The notes beneath the pieces were generated by a model that had not been told where the DNA came from, did no database searches, and worked only from the letters and a program-made list of their open reading frames with translations. Positions 25,365-35,028 of a stretch of 52,185 bases of DNA are shown piece by piece; position 1 is the stretch's first letter, and each line of letters opens with the position of its first letter. The translations under genes were made by a program, and so were the position numbers. Source of the stretch: Jannaschia seosinensis (GTDB lineage: Bacteria; Pseudomonadota; Alphaproteobacteria; Rhodobacterales; Rhodobacteraceae); assembly GCF_001408515.1 (NCBI RefSeq), contig NZ_CYPR01000002.1, positions 1 through 52,185 on the forward strand. The letters are read 5' to 3'.

Positions 25365-26186
25365 ATGAGATACGCGATCGCGGCGGCCCTTCTGGGCCTT
25401 CTTGCATGGACGGCGCCCGTGCCCCCTGCCATGGCGGCGGATTTCACGTTCAAGAAACTCCGCCCGCCGGCCGCCGGCACGTCCCGCCGCATCAACATCC
25501 AGATCGAACCGCCGCCGCCCGCCGCCGCGCCCCAACCCTCCGACACCGCCGACGCCGCGCTCCCGCCAGCGCCGCAGGACAGGCGCAGCGAGGTGCAGGC
25601 CTGGTTCTGGTCGGCGATCTCCCCCTCGATCGAGCGGCAGCCGGGGCGTTTCCTTCAGGCCGCCCGCGTCGTGGCCCGCCCCCCAAGCGGCAGCGGCATC
25701 ACCGCACCGCCCCTGGCGCATCTGCAGGCGATCGCGCGGCTGCACGGAACGGACATTCTCGCCCGGTCGGTCGGTACCCGGGTTTCGCCCGCGCTCGTCT
25801 TGGCACTGATCGCCGTCGAATCGGCCGGGCGCGCCGATGCCGTCTCGCACAAGGGCGCCACCGGCTTGATGCAGCTTATCCCCGCCACCGCCGCAAGGTT
25901 CGGCGTGACCGATTCGCGCGACCCGTCGCAGAACATCCGCGGCGGCGTCGCCTATCTCGACTGGCTGATGGGGGAGTTCGGGGACGATCCGGTTCTGGCC
26001 CTCGCCGGTTACAACGCGGGCGAGGGCGCCGTGCGGCGGTATGGCGGCGTGCCACCCTATGCCGAGACGCGCGCCTACGTGCCCAAGGTCCTCGCCGCCT
26101 GGAACGTGGCGCGGCTGATGTGCCGGACCCCGCCGGAGCTTCCGGGGGATGGCTGCGTCTTCGAGGCCTCCCTGACGGAAAGCTGA
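25365..26186 (+). CDS. lytic transglycosylase (SLT-domain), secreted
   Basis: A 273-residue protein with a signal peptide (MRYAIAAALLGLLAWTAP, likely cut after AMA) and a proline-rich spacer (about 45-75). An SLT domain runs from about 130 to 255. The catalytic glutamate is Glu152 in ALIAVESAGRADAVS. The family motifs GATGLMQLIPATA, NIRGGVAYLDWLM and LALAGYNAGEGAVRR follow. It cleaves murein by a transglycosylation reaction in the periplasm. The start at 25365 fits the signal peptide; a GTG directly before it is an alternative. It is divergent from the tad locus; a role for it in that pilus is only an idea from position. Confidence 0.88.
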   Translation: MRYAIAAALLGLLAWTAPVPPAMAADFTFKKLRPPAAGTSRRINIQIEPPPPAAAPQPSDTADAALPPAPQDRRSEVQAWFWSAISPSIERQPGRFLQAARVVARPPSGSGITAPPLAHLQAIARLHGTDILARSVGTRVSPALVLALIAVESAGRADAVSHKGATGLMQLIPATAARFGVTDSRDPSQNIRGGVAYLDWLMGEFGDDPVLALAGYNAGEGAVRRYGGVPPYAETRAYVPKVLAAWNVARLMCRTPPELPGDGCVFEASLTES

Positions 26187-26193
26187 CCTCGCT

Positions 26194-26478
26194 TCACGCC
26201 ATCACGTCGGACCATTCCGGGTGCCGTTGCGCATGCGCCGCAACGAAGGAGCAGAGCGGGACAATCCGCATCCCCTCGGCACGCGCATCCTCCACCAGCC
26301 GCCGGGTCAGCGCGACGCCCGCGCCGGTGCCCCGCATCGCGACGGGTACGAAAGTATGATCGGCGATCCAGCGCCCGTCTCCGGGCGCCGAATAGGTCAG
26401 CTTTGCCTCCATCCCGTCGCGGTAAAGGACGTAACGCCCGCCATTCGGGCCGTTCTCGCGCGTGATCCTGTCATCCAT
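26194..26478 (-). CDS. GNAT-family N-acetyltransferase (small, YidJ/At1g77540 type)
   Basis: A 94-residue protein of the small single-domain GNAT group. It has RYVLYRDGMEAKLTYS and then the acetyl-CoA binding region VPVAMRGTGAGVALTRRLV and a FVAAHAQRHPEW tail. No substrate can be named. ATG at 26478 is chosen because GGGAG lies 7 nt upstream; an ATG at 26484 is closer to it. It lies 32 bp after scoB on the same strand and could be cotranscribed. Confidence 0.8.
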   Translation of the reverse strand: MDDRITRENGPNGGRYVLYRDGMEAKLTYSAPGDGRWIADHTFVPVAMRGTGAGVALTRRLVEDARAEGMRIVPLCSFVAAHAQRHPEWSDVMA

Positions 26479-26510
26479 GGCCATTCTCCCGCGTTCGGCT
26501 TCGCCTTGCG

Positions 26511-27136
<626 letters not shown>

Positions 27137-27137
<1 letters not shown>

Positions 27138-27841
27138 CAGGCCGTCTCCCTCTTGCGAACGGTGCGCTGTTCGATCCGCTTTTCGTGGTCACCCTGGATC
27201 AGGCGATGCACGTAAATCCCCGGCAGGTGAATGCCGTCGGGGTCAAGTTCGCCGCGGGGAACGATCTCCTCGACCTCGGCGACGCAGACCTTGCCGCACA
27301 TCGCGGCGGGCGGGTTGAAGTTGCGCGCGGTCTTGCGGAACACGAGGTTGCCGGTGTCGTCCGCCTTCCACGCCTTGACGATGGAGAGGTCGGCGACGAT
27401 CCCCCGCTCGAGGATGTAGGTCTCGCCGTCGAAATCCTTGTGCTCCTTGCCCTCGGCGATCTGCGTGCCGACGCCGGTCTTGGTGTAGAAGCCAGGAATG
27501 CCGCAGCCGCCGGCGCGCATCCGCTCCGCCAAGGTGCCTTGCGGGTTGAATTCCAGCTCCAGCTCACCCGACAGGTACTGGCGCATGAACTCCGCGTTTT
27601 CGCCGACATAGGAGGAGATCATCTTCTTCACCTGCCGCGTCTGCAGCAGGATGCCGATGCCGAACTCGTCGATGCCGGCGTTGTTGGATGCGAAGGTCAG
27701 GTCCTTCGTTCCGGCCTCCTTGATGGCGGCGAGCAGAAGCTCGGGGATGCCGCAGAGACCAAAGCCTCCGGCGGCAATGAACATGCCGTCATGCAGCAGC
27801 CCGTCCAGCGCCTCGGTGGCGTTATCGTAGACCTTCTTCAT
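27137..27841 (-). CDS. scoA: 3-oxoacid CoA-transferase subunit A
   Basis: A 234-residue alpha subunit of a family I CoA-transferase with GGFGLCGIPELL (about 22-33), SNNAGIDEFGIG and FYTKTGVGT. It pairs with ScoB to use succinyl-CoA as CoA donor. ATG at 27841 has GGGAGA upstream. It is the first gene of the run scoA-scoB-GNAT. The substrate cannot be separated between acetoacetate and other 3-oxoacids. Confidence 0.93.
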
Positions 27842-27909
27842 CGCGTTCTCCCGGTCGGCGTCGCGTGAGGATTAGCCTGCGCGACGAGGCGGTTCAATGG
27901 AGACCCCGA

Positions 27910-29001
27910 TCAGAATCCGCACGCCGCCGCCATGGCGTCGATACGTGCGGTGGCGAAGGCCTCGAAACCGGCCCCCGGCTGGCGCGCCCGGAACGCATCG
28001 GCGAAGGGGTCGTCCACCTGCGCCGCGCCGGCCATCTCGGCGATCACGGCATGGCCGCAGAAGGGGACGTAGACCTCGGAATAGCCGCCTTCATGCGCCA
28101 TCACGACTTGTCCGCCGCAGATATCCTCCGCCAGCGCCGTCACCTGCGCCGTCATTTCGCGGAAGGTCTCGGCGGTGGCGAGCATCCGGCCGAGCGGGTC
28201 GATCAGTGCGGCGTCGAACCCGCAGGCGACGATCACCGCATCGGGTGCATGTGCGCGCATCGCAGGCAGGGCGAGACGCTCCATCGCGGCAAGATAGGTC
28301 GCGTGCCCCGAACCGGGGGGCAGGGGGATGTTGAGGTTCGCCGTCGCATCCGTGTCGAAGCCGCCGGTGTCGAGCGGGTAATTGTTCTCCTGATGGATCG
28401 AGATGGTCAGCACGTCCGCATCCTCGGCAAAGATTGCCTCGGTGCCGTTCCCATGATGGACGTCCCAGTCGAGCACGACGACCCGGCCGAGCATGCCGGC
28501 CGCCTGAGCCCGGCGGATGGCGAGGGCGATGTTGGCCAGCAGGCAGAAACCGTTCGGCGTCTCGGGCAGGGCGTGATGTCCCGGCGGACGGCACAGGGCA
28601 TAGGCATTGTCCAGATCGCCCGACAGCACCGCGTCGAGCGCATCCCCCACCAGCCCCGCCGACAGCGCCGCGATCTCGAAGCCGCCCGGCCCGAACGGCG
28701 CGCGCATTCCAAGCTCCCCGCCCTTGTCTCCGGAGGCCGCGGCGAATGCGTCGAGGTAGGGGGCGGGATGTACGCGCAGCAGATCCTCGCGCGTCATCGG
28801 CGCCGCGCCGCGCGTGGCGACCGTGTCCATCAGGCCCGTGATCCGCATCAGGTTCACCAGCCGCCGCTTGGTCTCCGGATCCTCGGGAAGGCCGCCGCCG
28901 CCCGCGATCGGCTGTATCAGCCCGCCGACCGGCGCCATCTGCGCGTAGTTGCCGCCGCCGTGCCAGAAGCAGTACTCGTCGAAAAAGAAACCCGTCGTCA
29001 T
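27910..29001 (-). CDS. class II histone-deacetylase-like amidohydrolase
   Basis: A 363-residue zinc-dependent deacetylase family protein. The catalytic region is complete: RPPGHHALPETPNGFC with His142 and His143, DWDVHHGNG with metal ligands Asp180 and His182, and ACGFDAALIDPLGRM. In bacteria these enzymes remove acetyl groups from small amides such as acetylpolyamines or from proteins; the substrate here is not known. ATG at 29001 has a run of six Gs upstream. It lies about 85 bp downstream of a perfect 36-bp palindrome in the glyA-HDAC gap. Confidence 0.88.
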   Translation of the reverse strand: MTTGFFFDEYCFWHGGGNYAQMAPVGGLIQPIAGGGGLPEDPETKRRLVNLMRITGLMDTVATRGAAPMTREDLLRVHPAPYLDAFAAASGDKGGELGMRAPFGPGGFEIAALSAGLVGDALDAVLSGDLDNAYALCRPPGHHALPETPNGFCLLANIALAIRRAQAAGMLGRVVVLDWDVHHGNGTEAIFAEDADVLTISIHQENNYPLDTGGFDTDATANLNIPLPPGSGHATYLAAMERLALPAMRAHAPDAVIVACGFDAALIDPLGRMLATAETFREMTAQVTALAEDICGGQVVMAHEGGYSEVYVPFCGHAVIAEMAGAAQVDDPFADAFRARQPGAGFEAFATARIDAMAAACGF

Positions 29002-29086
29002 GTGCCCCCCTTTTGCGGCTAGGGAGACATAACGGACCCGCGATGGGAAGCCGCCCGGGTGGCGGTTTTTCAGGATGGATGCGTCC

Positions 29087-29122
29087 GGATCCGCCAATTA
29101 CCCATGGGTAATTGGCGGATCC
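29087..29122. repeat. perfect 36-bp palindrome
   Basis: The sequence from GGATCC (29087-29092) through the centre CCCATGGG (29101-29108) to GGATCC (29117-29122) is fully self-complementary with no spacer. It lies 22 bp after the glyA stop and about 85 bp before the deacetylase start. It could be a terminator of glyA, an operator for a dimeric regulator, or a cruciform-forming site. No U-tract follows on either strand. Confidence 0.9.
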
Positions 29123-29144
29123 TGTTGATAGAAAGAACTAATTT

Positions 29145-30440
29145 TCAGAGGTCCGGATAGATCGGGAACCGGTCGCACAAGGCCTTCACCTTGGTCCGGA
29201 CCGCTGCCTCGACCTCGGCGTTGCCGTCCGGGCCGTTCGCCGCAAGCCCGTCCACCACTTCCACGATCAGGCGCGCCACGTCGCGGAACTCCGCCTCGGC
29301 GAAGCCGCGCGTCGTGCCGGCCGGCGTGCCGAGACGGATACCGCTCGTCACCGTCGGCTTCTCGTCATCGAAAGGAATGCCGTTCTTGTTGCAGGTGATA
29401 TGCGCCCGGCCCAGCGCATTCTCGGTGGCGTTGCCCTTCACCCCCTTGGGGCGCAGGTCCACCAGCATCAGATGCGTGTCCGTGCCCCCGGTCACGATGT
29501 CGAGCCCGCCGGAAATCAGCTCCTCGGCCAGCGCCTTCGCATTGGCGACAACCTGCTTCTGATAATCCGTGAAGTCCGGGCGCAGCGCCTCGCCGAAGGC
29601 CACGGCCTTGGCGGCGATGACATGCATCAGCGGCCCGCCCTGGATCCCGGGGAAGATGGCGGAATTCACCTTCTTCGCGATTTCGGCATCGTCGGTCAGG
29701 ATCATGCCGCCGCGCGGGCCGCGCAGTGTCTTGTGCGTGGTCGTCGTCGCCACATGCGCATGCGGGAAGGGCGAGGGGTAGAGACCCGTCGCCACGAGCC
29801 CGGCGAAATGCGCCATGTCCACCAGAAGATACGCACCGACCGAATCGGCGATCTCGCGCATGCGGGCGAAATCGATGATGCGCGGGATGGCCGAGCCGCC
29901 GGCAATGATCATCTTCGGGCTGTGTTCAGTCGCGAGCGCCTGCACCTGATCGTAATCGAGCCGCAGGTCGTCCTGCCGCACGCCGTATTGCACCGCCTTG
30001 AACCATTTGCCCGACTGGTTCGGTTTCGCCCCGTGCGTCAGGTGCCCGCCCGCATCGAGCGACATGCCCAGGATCGTGTCGCCGGGCGTCAGCAGCGCGG
30101 TGAACACGCCCTGGTTGGCCTGCGATCCGGAATTGGGCTGCACGTTGGCATAGCCGCAGTTGAACAGCTCCTTGGCCCGGTCGCGCGCCAAATCTTCGGC
30201 GATGTCGACATATTGGCAGCCGCCGTAATACCGCCGGCCGGGATAGCCCTCGGCGTATTTGTTGGTCATTACGCCGCCCTGAGCCTCCATCACGGCGCGG
30301 CTGACGATGTTCTCGGAGGCGATCAGCTCGATCTCGTCGCGTTGACGGGTCAGCTCCTGGCGCGTGGCCTCGGCGATCTGCGGATCGGTGTCGGCGAGCG
30401 AGGCGGTAAAGAATCCGGGGGCACGGTGTGGGGCGTTCAT
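29145..30440 (-). CDS. glyA: serine hydroxymethyltransferase
   Basis: A 431-residue PLP enzyme that interconverts serine and glycine with tetrahydrofolate, supplying one-carbon units. The PLP lysine is Lys237 in [14 protein letters not shown]. Also seen are [24 protein letters not shown] and VDMAHFAGL. The length is as usual. ATG at 30440 has AGGAG 7 nt upstream. It is divergent from nadK, with a 159-bp gap. Confidence 0.97.
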   Translation of the reverse strand: MNAPHRAPGFFTASLADTDPQIAEATRQELTRQRDEIELIASENIVSRAVMEAQGGVMTNKYAEGYPGRRYYGGCQYVDIAEDLARDRAKELFNCGYANVQPNSGSQANQGVFTALLTPGDTILGMSLDAGGHLTHGAKPNQSGKWFKAVQYGVRQDDLRLDYDQVQALATEHSPKMIIAGGSAIPRIIDFARMREIADSVGAYLLVDMAHFAGLVATGLYPSPFPHAHVATTTTHKTLRGPRGGMILTDDAEIAKKVNSAIFPGIQGGPLMHVIAAKAVAFGEALRPDFTDYQKQVVANAKALAEELISGGLDIVTGGTDTHLMLVDLRPKGVKGNATENALGRAHITCNKNGIPFDDEKPTVTSGIRLGTPAGTTRGFAEAEFRDVARLIVEVVDGLAANGPDGNAEVEAAVRTKVKALCDRFPIYPDL

Positions 30441-30599
30441 CGAAGGCTCCTGCATAGGGTGAGGGCCTCATACGCGGACGGGGGCCGGGACGAAAGCGGC
30501 CAAAGCGGCGCATCGCGCACCGTCCGCGTCACCGATGCGTGGCTTGCGTTTCCGATGGGCGCACGACAACCCTGTCCGCGCCCAAACCCGAACGGATCC

Positions 30600-31367
30600 A
30601 TGCCCCGCGCCAAGAACGTCACGATCCTCGCCTCCGACACACAGGAGGCGCAGGCCGCCGCCGCCCGCCTGACCGAACGCTACGGCAATGTGCCGCTGGA
30701 GGAGGCGTCCGTGATCGTGGCGCTGGGCGGCGACGGCTTCATGCTGGAGACGCTGCACGGCACGATGCATGTCGATGCGCCGGTCTACGGGATGAATCGC
30801 GGCACGGTCGGATTCCTGATGAACGATTACCGTGAGACCGGGCTGACGGCGCGGCTTGCGCGGGCGGAGGAGGCGGTGATCCACCCGCTGCGCATGACCG
30901 CCACCCGCACGGATGGGGAGGTGGTCGACGCGCTGGCGATCAACGAGGTCTCGCTTCTGCGGGCGGGGCCGCAGGCGGCGCGGCTGCGGATCTCGGTGGA
31001 CGGTCGCGTGCGCATGGAGGAGCTGGTCTGCGACGGGGCGCTGGTTTCGACGCCGGCGGGATCGACGGCCTACAACTACTCGGCCCATGGACCCATCGTG
31101 CCGATCGGGTCGGGCGTTCTGGCGCTGACGGCGATGGCGGCGTTCCGGCCGCGGCGCTGGCGCGGGGCGCTGCTGCCGCAGGTGGCAAGCGTGCGCTTCG
31201 AGGTGATCGATCCGGTCAAGCGGCCGATGATGGCCGAGGCTGACGGCCACTCCGTCTCCGACGTGGCCGTCGTGGAGGTCGTGAGTGACAGTTCGGTCAG
31301 CCACCGGCTGCTGTTCGATCCCGGCCACGGGCTGGAGGAGCGGCTTCTGCGCGAGCAGTTCACCTAG
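30600..31367 (+). CDS. nadK: NAD kinase
   Basis: A 255-residue cytosolic kinase that makes NADP+ from NAD+ and ATP or polyphosphate. The signature GGDG is at 43-46 in [15 protein letters not shown]. It also has [19 protein letters not shown] and [22 protein letters not shown] at 30600 is the only start giving the normal N-terminus; the frame runs further upstream but as a shadow of glyA. The ribosome binding site is weak. The stop codon overlaps that of the convergent PAP2 gene by 3 bases. Confidence 0.95.
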   Translation: MPRAKNVTILASDTQEAQAAAARLTERYGNVPLEEASVIVALGGDGFMLETLHGTMHVDAPVYGMNRGTVGFLMNDYRETGLTARLARAEEAVIHPLRMTATRTDGEVVDALAINEVSLLRAGPQAARLRISVDGRVRMEELVCDGALVSTPAGSTAYNYSAHGPIVPIGSGVLALTAMAAFRPRRWRGALLPQVASVRFEVIDPVKRPMMAEADGHSVSDVAVVEVVSDSSVSHRLLFDPGHGLEERLLREQFT

Positions 31368-32116
31368 ACGAGGCGGCTGTTCTCCGGCGCCGCGTCGGGC
31401 TCGTCCTCCGACCGCTCCGGCTCCACGTGCCCCCGCTGGCCCAGCCACCGCGCCACCAGAAGGCACAGCACCGCCCAGCCGGCCCCGGCCAGCCAGCCGG
31501 CCGCGACATCGGTGGGCCAATGGACGCCCATGAAGACCCGGCTGATCCCCACGAGGATGGTCAGCGCCACCGCCACCGAAAGCACGTATGTCTTGAGCCG
31601 CCGGCGTGTGAGCACGCGCGCGATCAGCACGCCGAGCGTGAGATACGCGACCGCCGCCATCATCGAATGGCCCGAGGGAAAGGAGGCCGTGTGCACGATC
31701 GAACCGTGCGGCACGAGGTCGGGGCGCGGGCGGCTGAACGCCTCCTTGGCGATGCCGGAGATCAGGATGCCCCCGCCGACGGCGACCCAGAGATAGAGCA
31801 TCGAACCCCATTGCCGCTGCAGCAGGAAGAAGCCGCCCACGAGAAGCGTCGCCAGCGTCAGCACGATCACCCCACCGAGCGCGGTCAGGTCGCGGCCCAT
31901 CTCCTCGAGCCAAGGGGGGCCAATGGGGTTGGAAAGGTCTCCCTCGGTCCGCAAGAGGAGGAGGAGATCGCGGTCTAGATCGCGGGTCGATCCCTCGATC
32001 ACCTCGTCGGCGAGTTCCGCGAAGCCCCACACGGCCAGCACGGCGAGCGCGAGGAAGATCAGCGTGGACAGTTCGACATTGCGGCGCAGAAAGGCGCGGG
32101 CGGAGGAATACGGCAT
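31364..32116 (-). CDS. PAP2-family phosphatase (membrane)
   Basis: A 250-residue integral membrane phosphatase with the three PAP2 motifs: KEAFSRPRP (K-x6-RP), PSGHS, and [13 protein letters not shown] (SR-x5-H-x3-D). About five or six hydrophobic helices surround them, and the C-terminal tail is acidic. The active site should face the periplasm and may act on lipid phosphates such as undecaprenyl pyrophosphate or phosphatidic acid. ATG at 32116 is chosen; a GTG-rich longer frame exists up to 32224 but has no support. No clear binding site is seen. Confidence 0.88.
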   Translation of the reverse strand: MPYSSARAFLRRNVELSTLIFLALAVLAVWGFAELADEVIEGSTRDLDRDLLLLLRTEGDLSNPIGPPWLEEMGRDLTALGGVIVLTLATLLVGGFFLLQRQWGSMLYLWVAVGGGILISGIAKEAFSRPRPDLVPHGSIVHTASFPSGHSMMAAVAYLTLGVLIARVLTRRRLKTYVLSVAVALTILVGISRVFMGVHWPTDVAAGWLAGAGWAVLCLLVARWLGQRGHVEPERSEDEPDAAPENSRLV

Positions 32117-32211
32117 GGAGGCGAAACCGGTTCCGAAGCCCCCCGGTTCCCCCGGTGCTTGCGGCCCGTGCCCCGACCGGCCTAGAACCGCGCGGATCCA
32201 CGGAGACCGCA

Positions 32212-33930
32212 ATGCCCCGCACACTCATCACCTCGGCCATTCCCTATATCAACGGGATCAAGCATCTGGGTAATCTGGTGGGAAGCCAGCTTCCCGCCGA
32301 CCTGCATGCCCGCTACCTGCGCGCGCGGGGGCACGAGGTCATGTTCATCTGCGCCACCGACGAGCATGGCACCCCCGCCGAACTGGCCGCGAAGAAAGCG
32401 GGCAAGCCGGTTGCGGAGTATTGTGCCGAGATGTGGCAGGTACAAAAGGACCTCGCGGAGGGGTTCCGGCTGTCCTTCGACCATTTCGGCCGGTCCAGCA
32501 GCCCGCAGAACCACCGGCTGACGCAGCATTTCGCCGGGCGCCTCGACGCGGCGGGCCTGATCGAGGAGCGGTCGTCGCGGCAGGTCTATTCCAATGCCGA
32601 TGCCCGGTTCCTTCCCGACCGCTACGTCGAGGGAACCTGCCCGAATTGCGGCTACGACCGCGCGCGGGGGGACCAGTGCGAGAACTGCACCAAGCAACTC
32701 GACCCGACCGACCTGATCGAGCCGCGCTCGGCGATTTCGGGCTCAACGGATCTGGAGGTGCGCGAGACGAAGCACCTGTTCCTGCTGCAATCGAAGCTGC
32801 GTAACGCGCTCGACGAATGGATCGACGGGCAGACGGGCTGGCCGGTGCTGACCACGTCCATCGCGAAGAAATGGCTGCATGACGGCGAGGGGCTTCAGGA
32901 TCGGGGCATCACCCGCGACCTCGATTGGGGCATCCCCGTCCGCAAGGGGCCGGATCCCTGGCCGGGGATGGAGGGCAAGGTCTTCTATGTCTGGTTCGAT
33001 GCGCCCATCGAATACATCGCCGGCACCGCCGAATGGGCCGAGGCGAACGGCCATGACGATACCGCCTGGCGGCGCTGGTGGCGCGAGGACGAGGGGGCGG
33101 AGGACGTCCGCTATGTGCAGTTCATGGGCAAGGACAACGTGCCGTTCCACACGCTGAGCTTTCCGGCCACGCTGATCGGGTCGGGCGAGCCGTGGAAGAA
33201 GGTCGATTACCTCAAGTCCTTCAACTACCTGAACTATGATGGCGGCCAGTTCTCCACCTCGCAGGGGCGCGGCGTGTTCATGGACCAGGCGCTGTCGATC
33301 CTGCCGGCCGATTACTGGCGCTGGTGGCTCCTGAGCCATGTGCCCGAGAACGGCGACACGGAATTCACGTGGGAGGGGTTCCAGTCCGGCGTGAACAAGG
33401 ATCTCGCCGACGTGCTGGGCAACTTCGTGAGCCGGGTGACCAAGTTCTGCCGCTCCAAGTTCGGCGAGGCCGTCCCCGAGGGGGGCGCATGGGGCGACGC
33501 GGAGCAGGCGCTGGTGGCGCGGCTCTCGGCGGGGCTGACCGCCTATCAGCGTCACATGGACGCCATCGAGATCCGCAAGGCCGCGGGCGAGTTGCGCGGT
33601 CTGTGGGTCGCGGGCAACGAATACCTGCAGGAGGCCGCGCCGTGGGCGGCCTTCAAGACCGATCCGGATCGCGCGGCGATGCAGATCCGTCTCGCGCTCA
33701 ACCTGATCGGGTTCTACGCCGTGATCTCGCGGCCCTTTATCCCGGATGCCGCCGATGCGATGCTTTCGGCGATGCGGATGCAGGGCGATGGCTGGCCGCA
33801 GGATGTGGCGGCGGCATTGTCGATGCTGGAGCCGGGGCACGGCTTCGAGGTGCCGGACGTCCTGTTCGCCAAGATCACCGACGAGCAGCGCGACGGATGG
33901 GCCGCCCAATTTGCCGGAACGCGTGCGTGA
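32212..33930 (+). CDS. metG: methionyl-tRNA synthetase
   Basis: A 572-residue class I synthetase that charges initiator and elongator tRNA-Met. The HIGH-like motif is HLGN (18-21) in [11 protein letters not shown]. The zinc knuckle [17 protein letters not shown] is complete. The KMSKS-equivalent is [10 protein letters not shown], as in other Rhodobacteraceae. The C-terminal tRNA-binding helical domain ends at about 565, and no dimerisation extension is present. ATG at 32212 has CGGAGA about 8 nt upstream. It stands 96 bp from the divergent PAP2 gene. Confidence 0.97.
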   Translation: MPRTLITSAIPYINGIKHLGNLVGSQLPADLHARYLRARGHEVMFICATDEHGTPAELAAKKAGKPVAEYCAEMWQVQKDLAEGFRLSFDHFGRSSSPQNHRLTQHFAGRLDAAGLIEERSSRQVYSNADARFLPDRYVEGTCPNCGYDRARGDQCENCTKQLDPTDLIEPRSAISGSTDLEVRETKHLFLLQSKLRNALDEWIDGQTGWPVLTTSIAKKWLHDGEGLQDRGITRDLDWGIPVRKGPDPWPGMEGKVFYVWFDAPIEYIAGTAEWAEANGHDDTAWRRWWREDEGAEDVRYVQFMGKDNVPFHTLSFPATLIGSGEPWKKVDYLKSFNYLNYDGGQFSTSQGRGVFMDQALSILPADYWRWWLLSHVPENGDTEFTWEGFQSGVNKDLADVLGNFVSRVTKFCRSKFGEAVPEGGAWGDAEQALVARLSAGLTAYQRHMDAIEIRKAAGELRGLWVAGNEYLQEAAPWAAFKTDPDRAAMQIRLALNLIGFYAVISRPFIPDAADAMLSAMRMQGDGWPQDVAAALSMLEPGHGFEVPDVLFAKITDEQRDGWAAQFAGTRA

Positions 33931-34037
33931 TGCACGGCGGCATGTCCGCGGTCTGACGTGGAGGCGGTTCGGTCGCCCGGTGCGGAACCCGGGCGCGCAT
34001 GGAACGTTGTGCGAACATCCAGAAACGCGAGGATGAC

Positions 34038-34259
34038 ATGGCAGACGAGACCGACACCCCCAAGCAGGACGCTCCCGGCAATGCCGCCAAGGACCCCGAA
34101 AATTGGACGACGGGCGAGGAAGAGATGACCGGCGCGCAGGCGAGCTATCTCAAGACGCTTTGCGAAGAGGCCGGGGAGGAATTCGACCCGAGCCTGTCCA
34201 AGGCCGAGGCGTCCAAGCGCATTGACGCTCTGCAGTCCAAGACCGGCCGCGGCGCCTGA
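34038..34259 (+). CDS. DUF3072 domain-containing protein
   Basis: A 73-residue acidic protein of family DUF3072, with DPENWTTGEEEMTGAQASYLK (in part) and SKAEASKRIDALQ. The function is unknown; homologues are short alphaproteobacterial proteins of this length. ATG at 34038 has GAGGA 6-8 nt upstream. It follows metG by 107 bp and ends before a strong hairpin, so it may share the metG transcript. Confidence 0.85.
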   Translation: MADETDTPKQDAPGNAAKDPENWTTGEEEMTGAQASYLKTLCEEAGEEFDPSLSKAEASKRIDALQSKTGRGA

Positions 34260-34266
34260 CCGGCCG

Positions 34267-34294
34267 GCGGTGGCGCGGGGCCATGCGCCGCCGC
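34267..34294 (+). terminator. hairpin after the DUF3072 gene
   Basis: GCGGTGGCGC (34267-34276) and GCGCCGCCGC (34285-34294) make a 10-bp stem with one G-U pair and an 8-nt loop. It begins 7 bp after the DUF3072 stop. A run of five Ts comes only about 27 bp later, so termination may be Rho-dependent or weak. Confidence 0.5.
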
Positions 34295-34341
34295 GCACCG
34301 GCGGAAGACCGAAAGACATCCTTTTTGCCGTTGGCGCCCCT

Positions 34342-34370
34342 CTTGAACGGTGCCCGTGGCATTCCCAGAT
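34342..34370 (+). promoter_or_regulatory. sigma-32 (RpoH)-like promoter of hsp20
   Basis: CTTGAA (34342-34347), preceded by GCGCCCCT, resembles the -35 of RpoH promoters. A spacer of 16 bp leads to CCCAGAT (34364-34370), close to the CCCATaT -10. It would start transcription near 34377 and give a leader of about 90 nt to hsp20. Confidence 0.7.
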
Positions 34371-34376
34371 CCCGTG

Positions 34377-34466
34377 CGTCGGAGGCCGGTACCGGGTCCG
34401 ACGTCGACGCCCCGGTCCATGGATGGAGGGGGCGACACGCAGTATCGCTTTGAAAAGGATGCAAGC
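34377..34466 (+). promoter_or_regulatory. ROSE-like RNA thermometer in the hsp20 leader
   Basis: The last hairpin covers the Shine-Dalgarno region: GTATCGCTT (34442-34450) pairs with AAGGATGC (34455-34462), with a UGAA loop and one bulged G (34447). The strand facing AAGGA contains UCGCU, the U(U/C)GCU signature of ROSE elements with its typical extra G. Another stem, ACCGGG (34391-34396) with CCCGGT (34411-34416), lies upstream. Known ROSE elements control small heat-shock genes in alpha- and gammaproteobacteria by melting on heating. Confidence 0.75.
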
Positions 34467-34940
34467 ATGCGAACCTATGACTTTACGCCGCTTTACCGTG
34501 CCACCGTCGGATTCGACCGGATGGCCAATCTGGTCGACCGGGCGATGACCGCCGACACGGCAACGACCTATCCCCCTTACAACATCGAAAAGCTGGGCGA
34601 GAACGACTACCGCATCTCGATCGCCGTTGCGGGTTTCACCGCCGACGAATTGTCGATCGAGGCGCGCGAGAACCAGCTGATCGTGACCGCCCGCAAGGCC
34701 GAGACCGACGAGACGCGGACCTATCTGCATCGCGGCATCGCCACGCGCGCCTTCGAGAAGAGCTTTCAGCTGGCCGATCATGTCCACGTGACGGGCGCGA
34801 GCCACGCCGATGGAATGCTCCATATCGAGCTTGAGCGTCAGGTGCCCGAGGCTCTGAAGCCCCGCCGCATCGAGATCGCCAAGGGCAAAGGTGGCGAGGC
34901 GCCCGCGATCGAGGGCGAAAAGGAAACCGTCGAGGCCTGA
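34467..34940 (+). CDS. small heat-shock protein Hsp20 (IbpA-like)
   Basis: A 157-residue alpha-crystallin-type chaperone that holds unfolding proteins. The alpha-crystallin domain is at about 36-130 (YRISIAVAGFTADELSIEARE in part, TYLHRGIATRAFEKSFQLAD in part). The N-terminus MRTYDFTPLYRATVGFDRM is typical of the bacterial IbpA group. ATG at 34467 has AAGGA 7 nt upstream, within a thermometer hairpin. Expression should be heat-induced by both the sigma-32-like promoter and the leader. It ends with a strong intrinsic terminator. Confidence 0.92.
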   Translation: MRTYDFTPLYRATVGFDRMANLVDRAMTADTATTYPPYNIEKLGENDYRISIAVAGFTADELSIEARENQLIVTARKAETDETRTYLHRGIATRAFEKSFQLADHVHVTGASHADGMLHIELERQVPEALKPRRIEIAKGKGGEAPAIEGEKETVEA

Positions 34941-34969
34941 TTTCCACCGGCCTTACGGTTCAAGACGAT

Positions 34970-34996
34970 GCGCGTCCCGAAAGGGGCGCGCTTTTT
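34970..34996 (+). terminator. intrinsic terminator of hsp20
   Basis: GCGCGTCCC (34970-34978) pairs with GGGGCGCGC (34983-34991) over 9 bp with one G-U pair and a GAAA loop. Five Ts follow (34992-34996). It is 29 bp after the hsp20 stop. Confidence 0.92.
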
Positions 34997-35028
34997 CGTT
35001 CGGGGGCACGTCCATCATCCCTGCTTGT

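Noticed and set aside
24870-25850. 326-residue minus-strand frame across the flp-transglycosylase gap
   Set aside because: Its second half lies opposite the transglycosylase, no domain is recognisable, and composition is that of a shadow frame.
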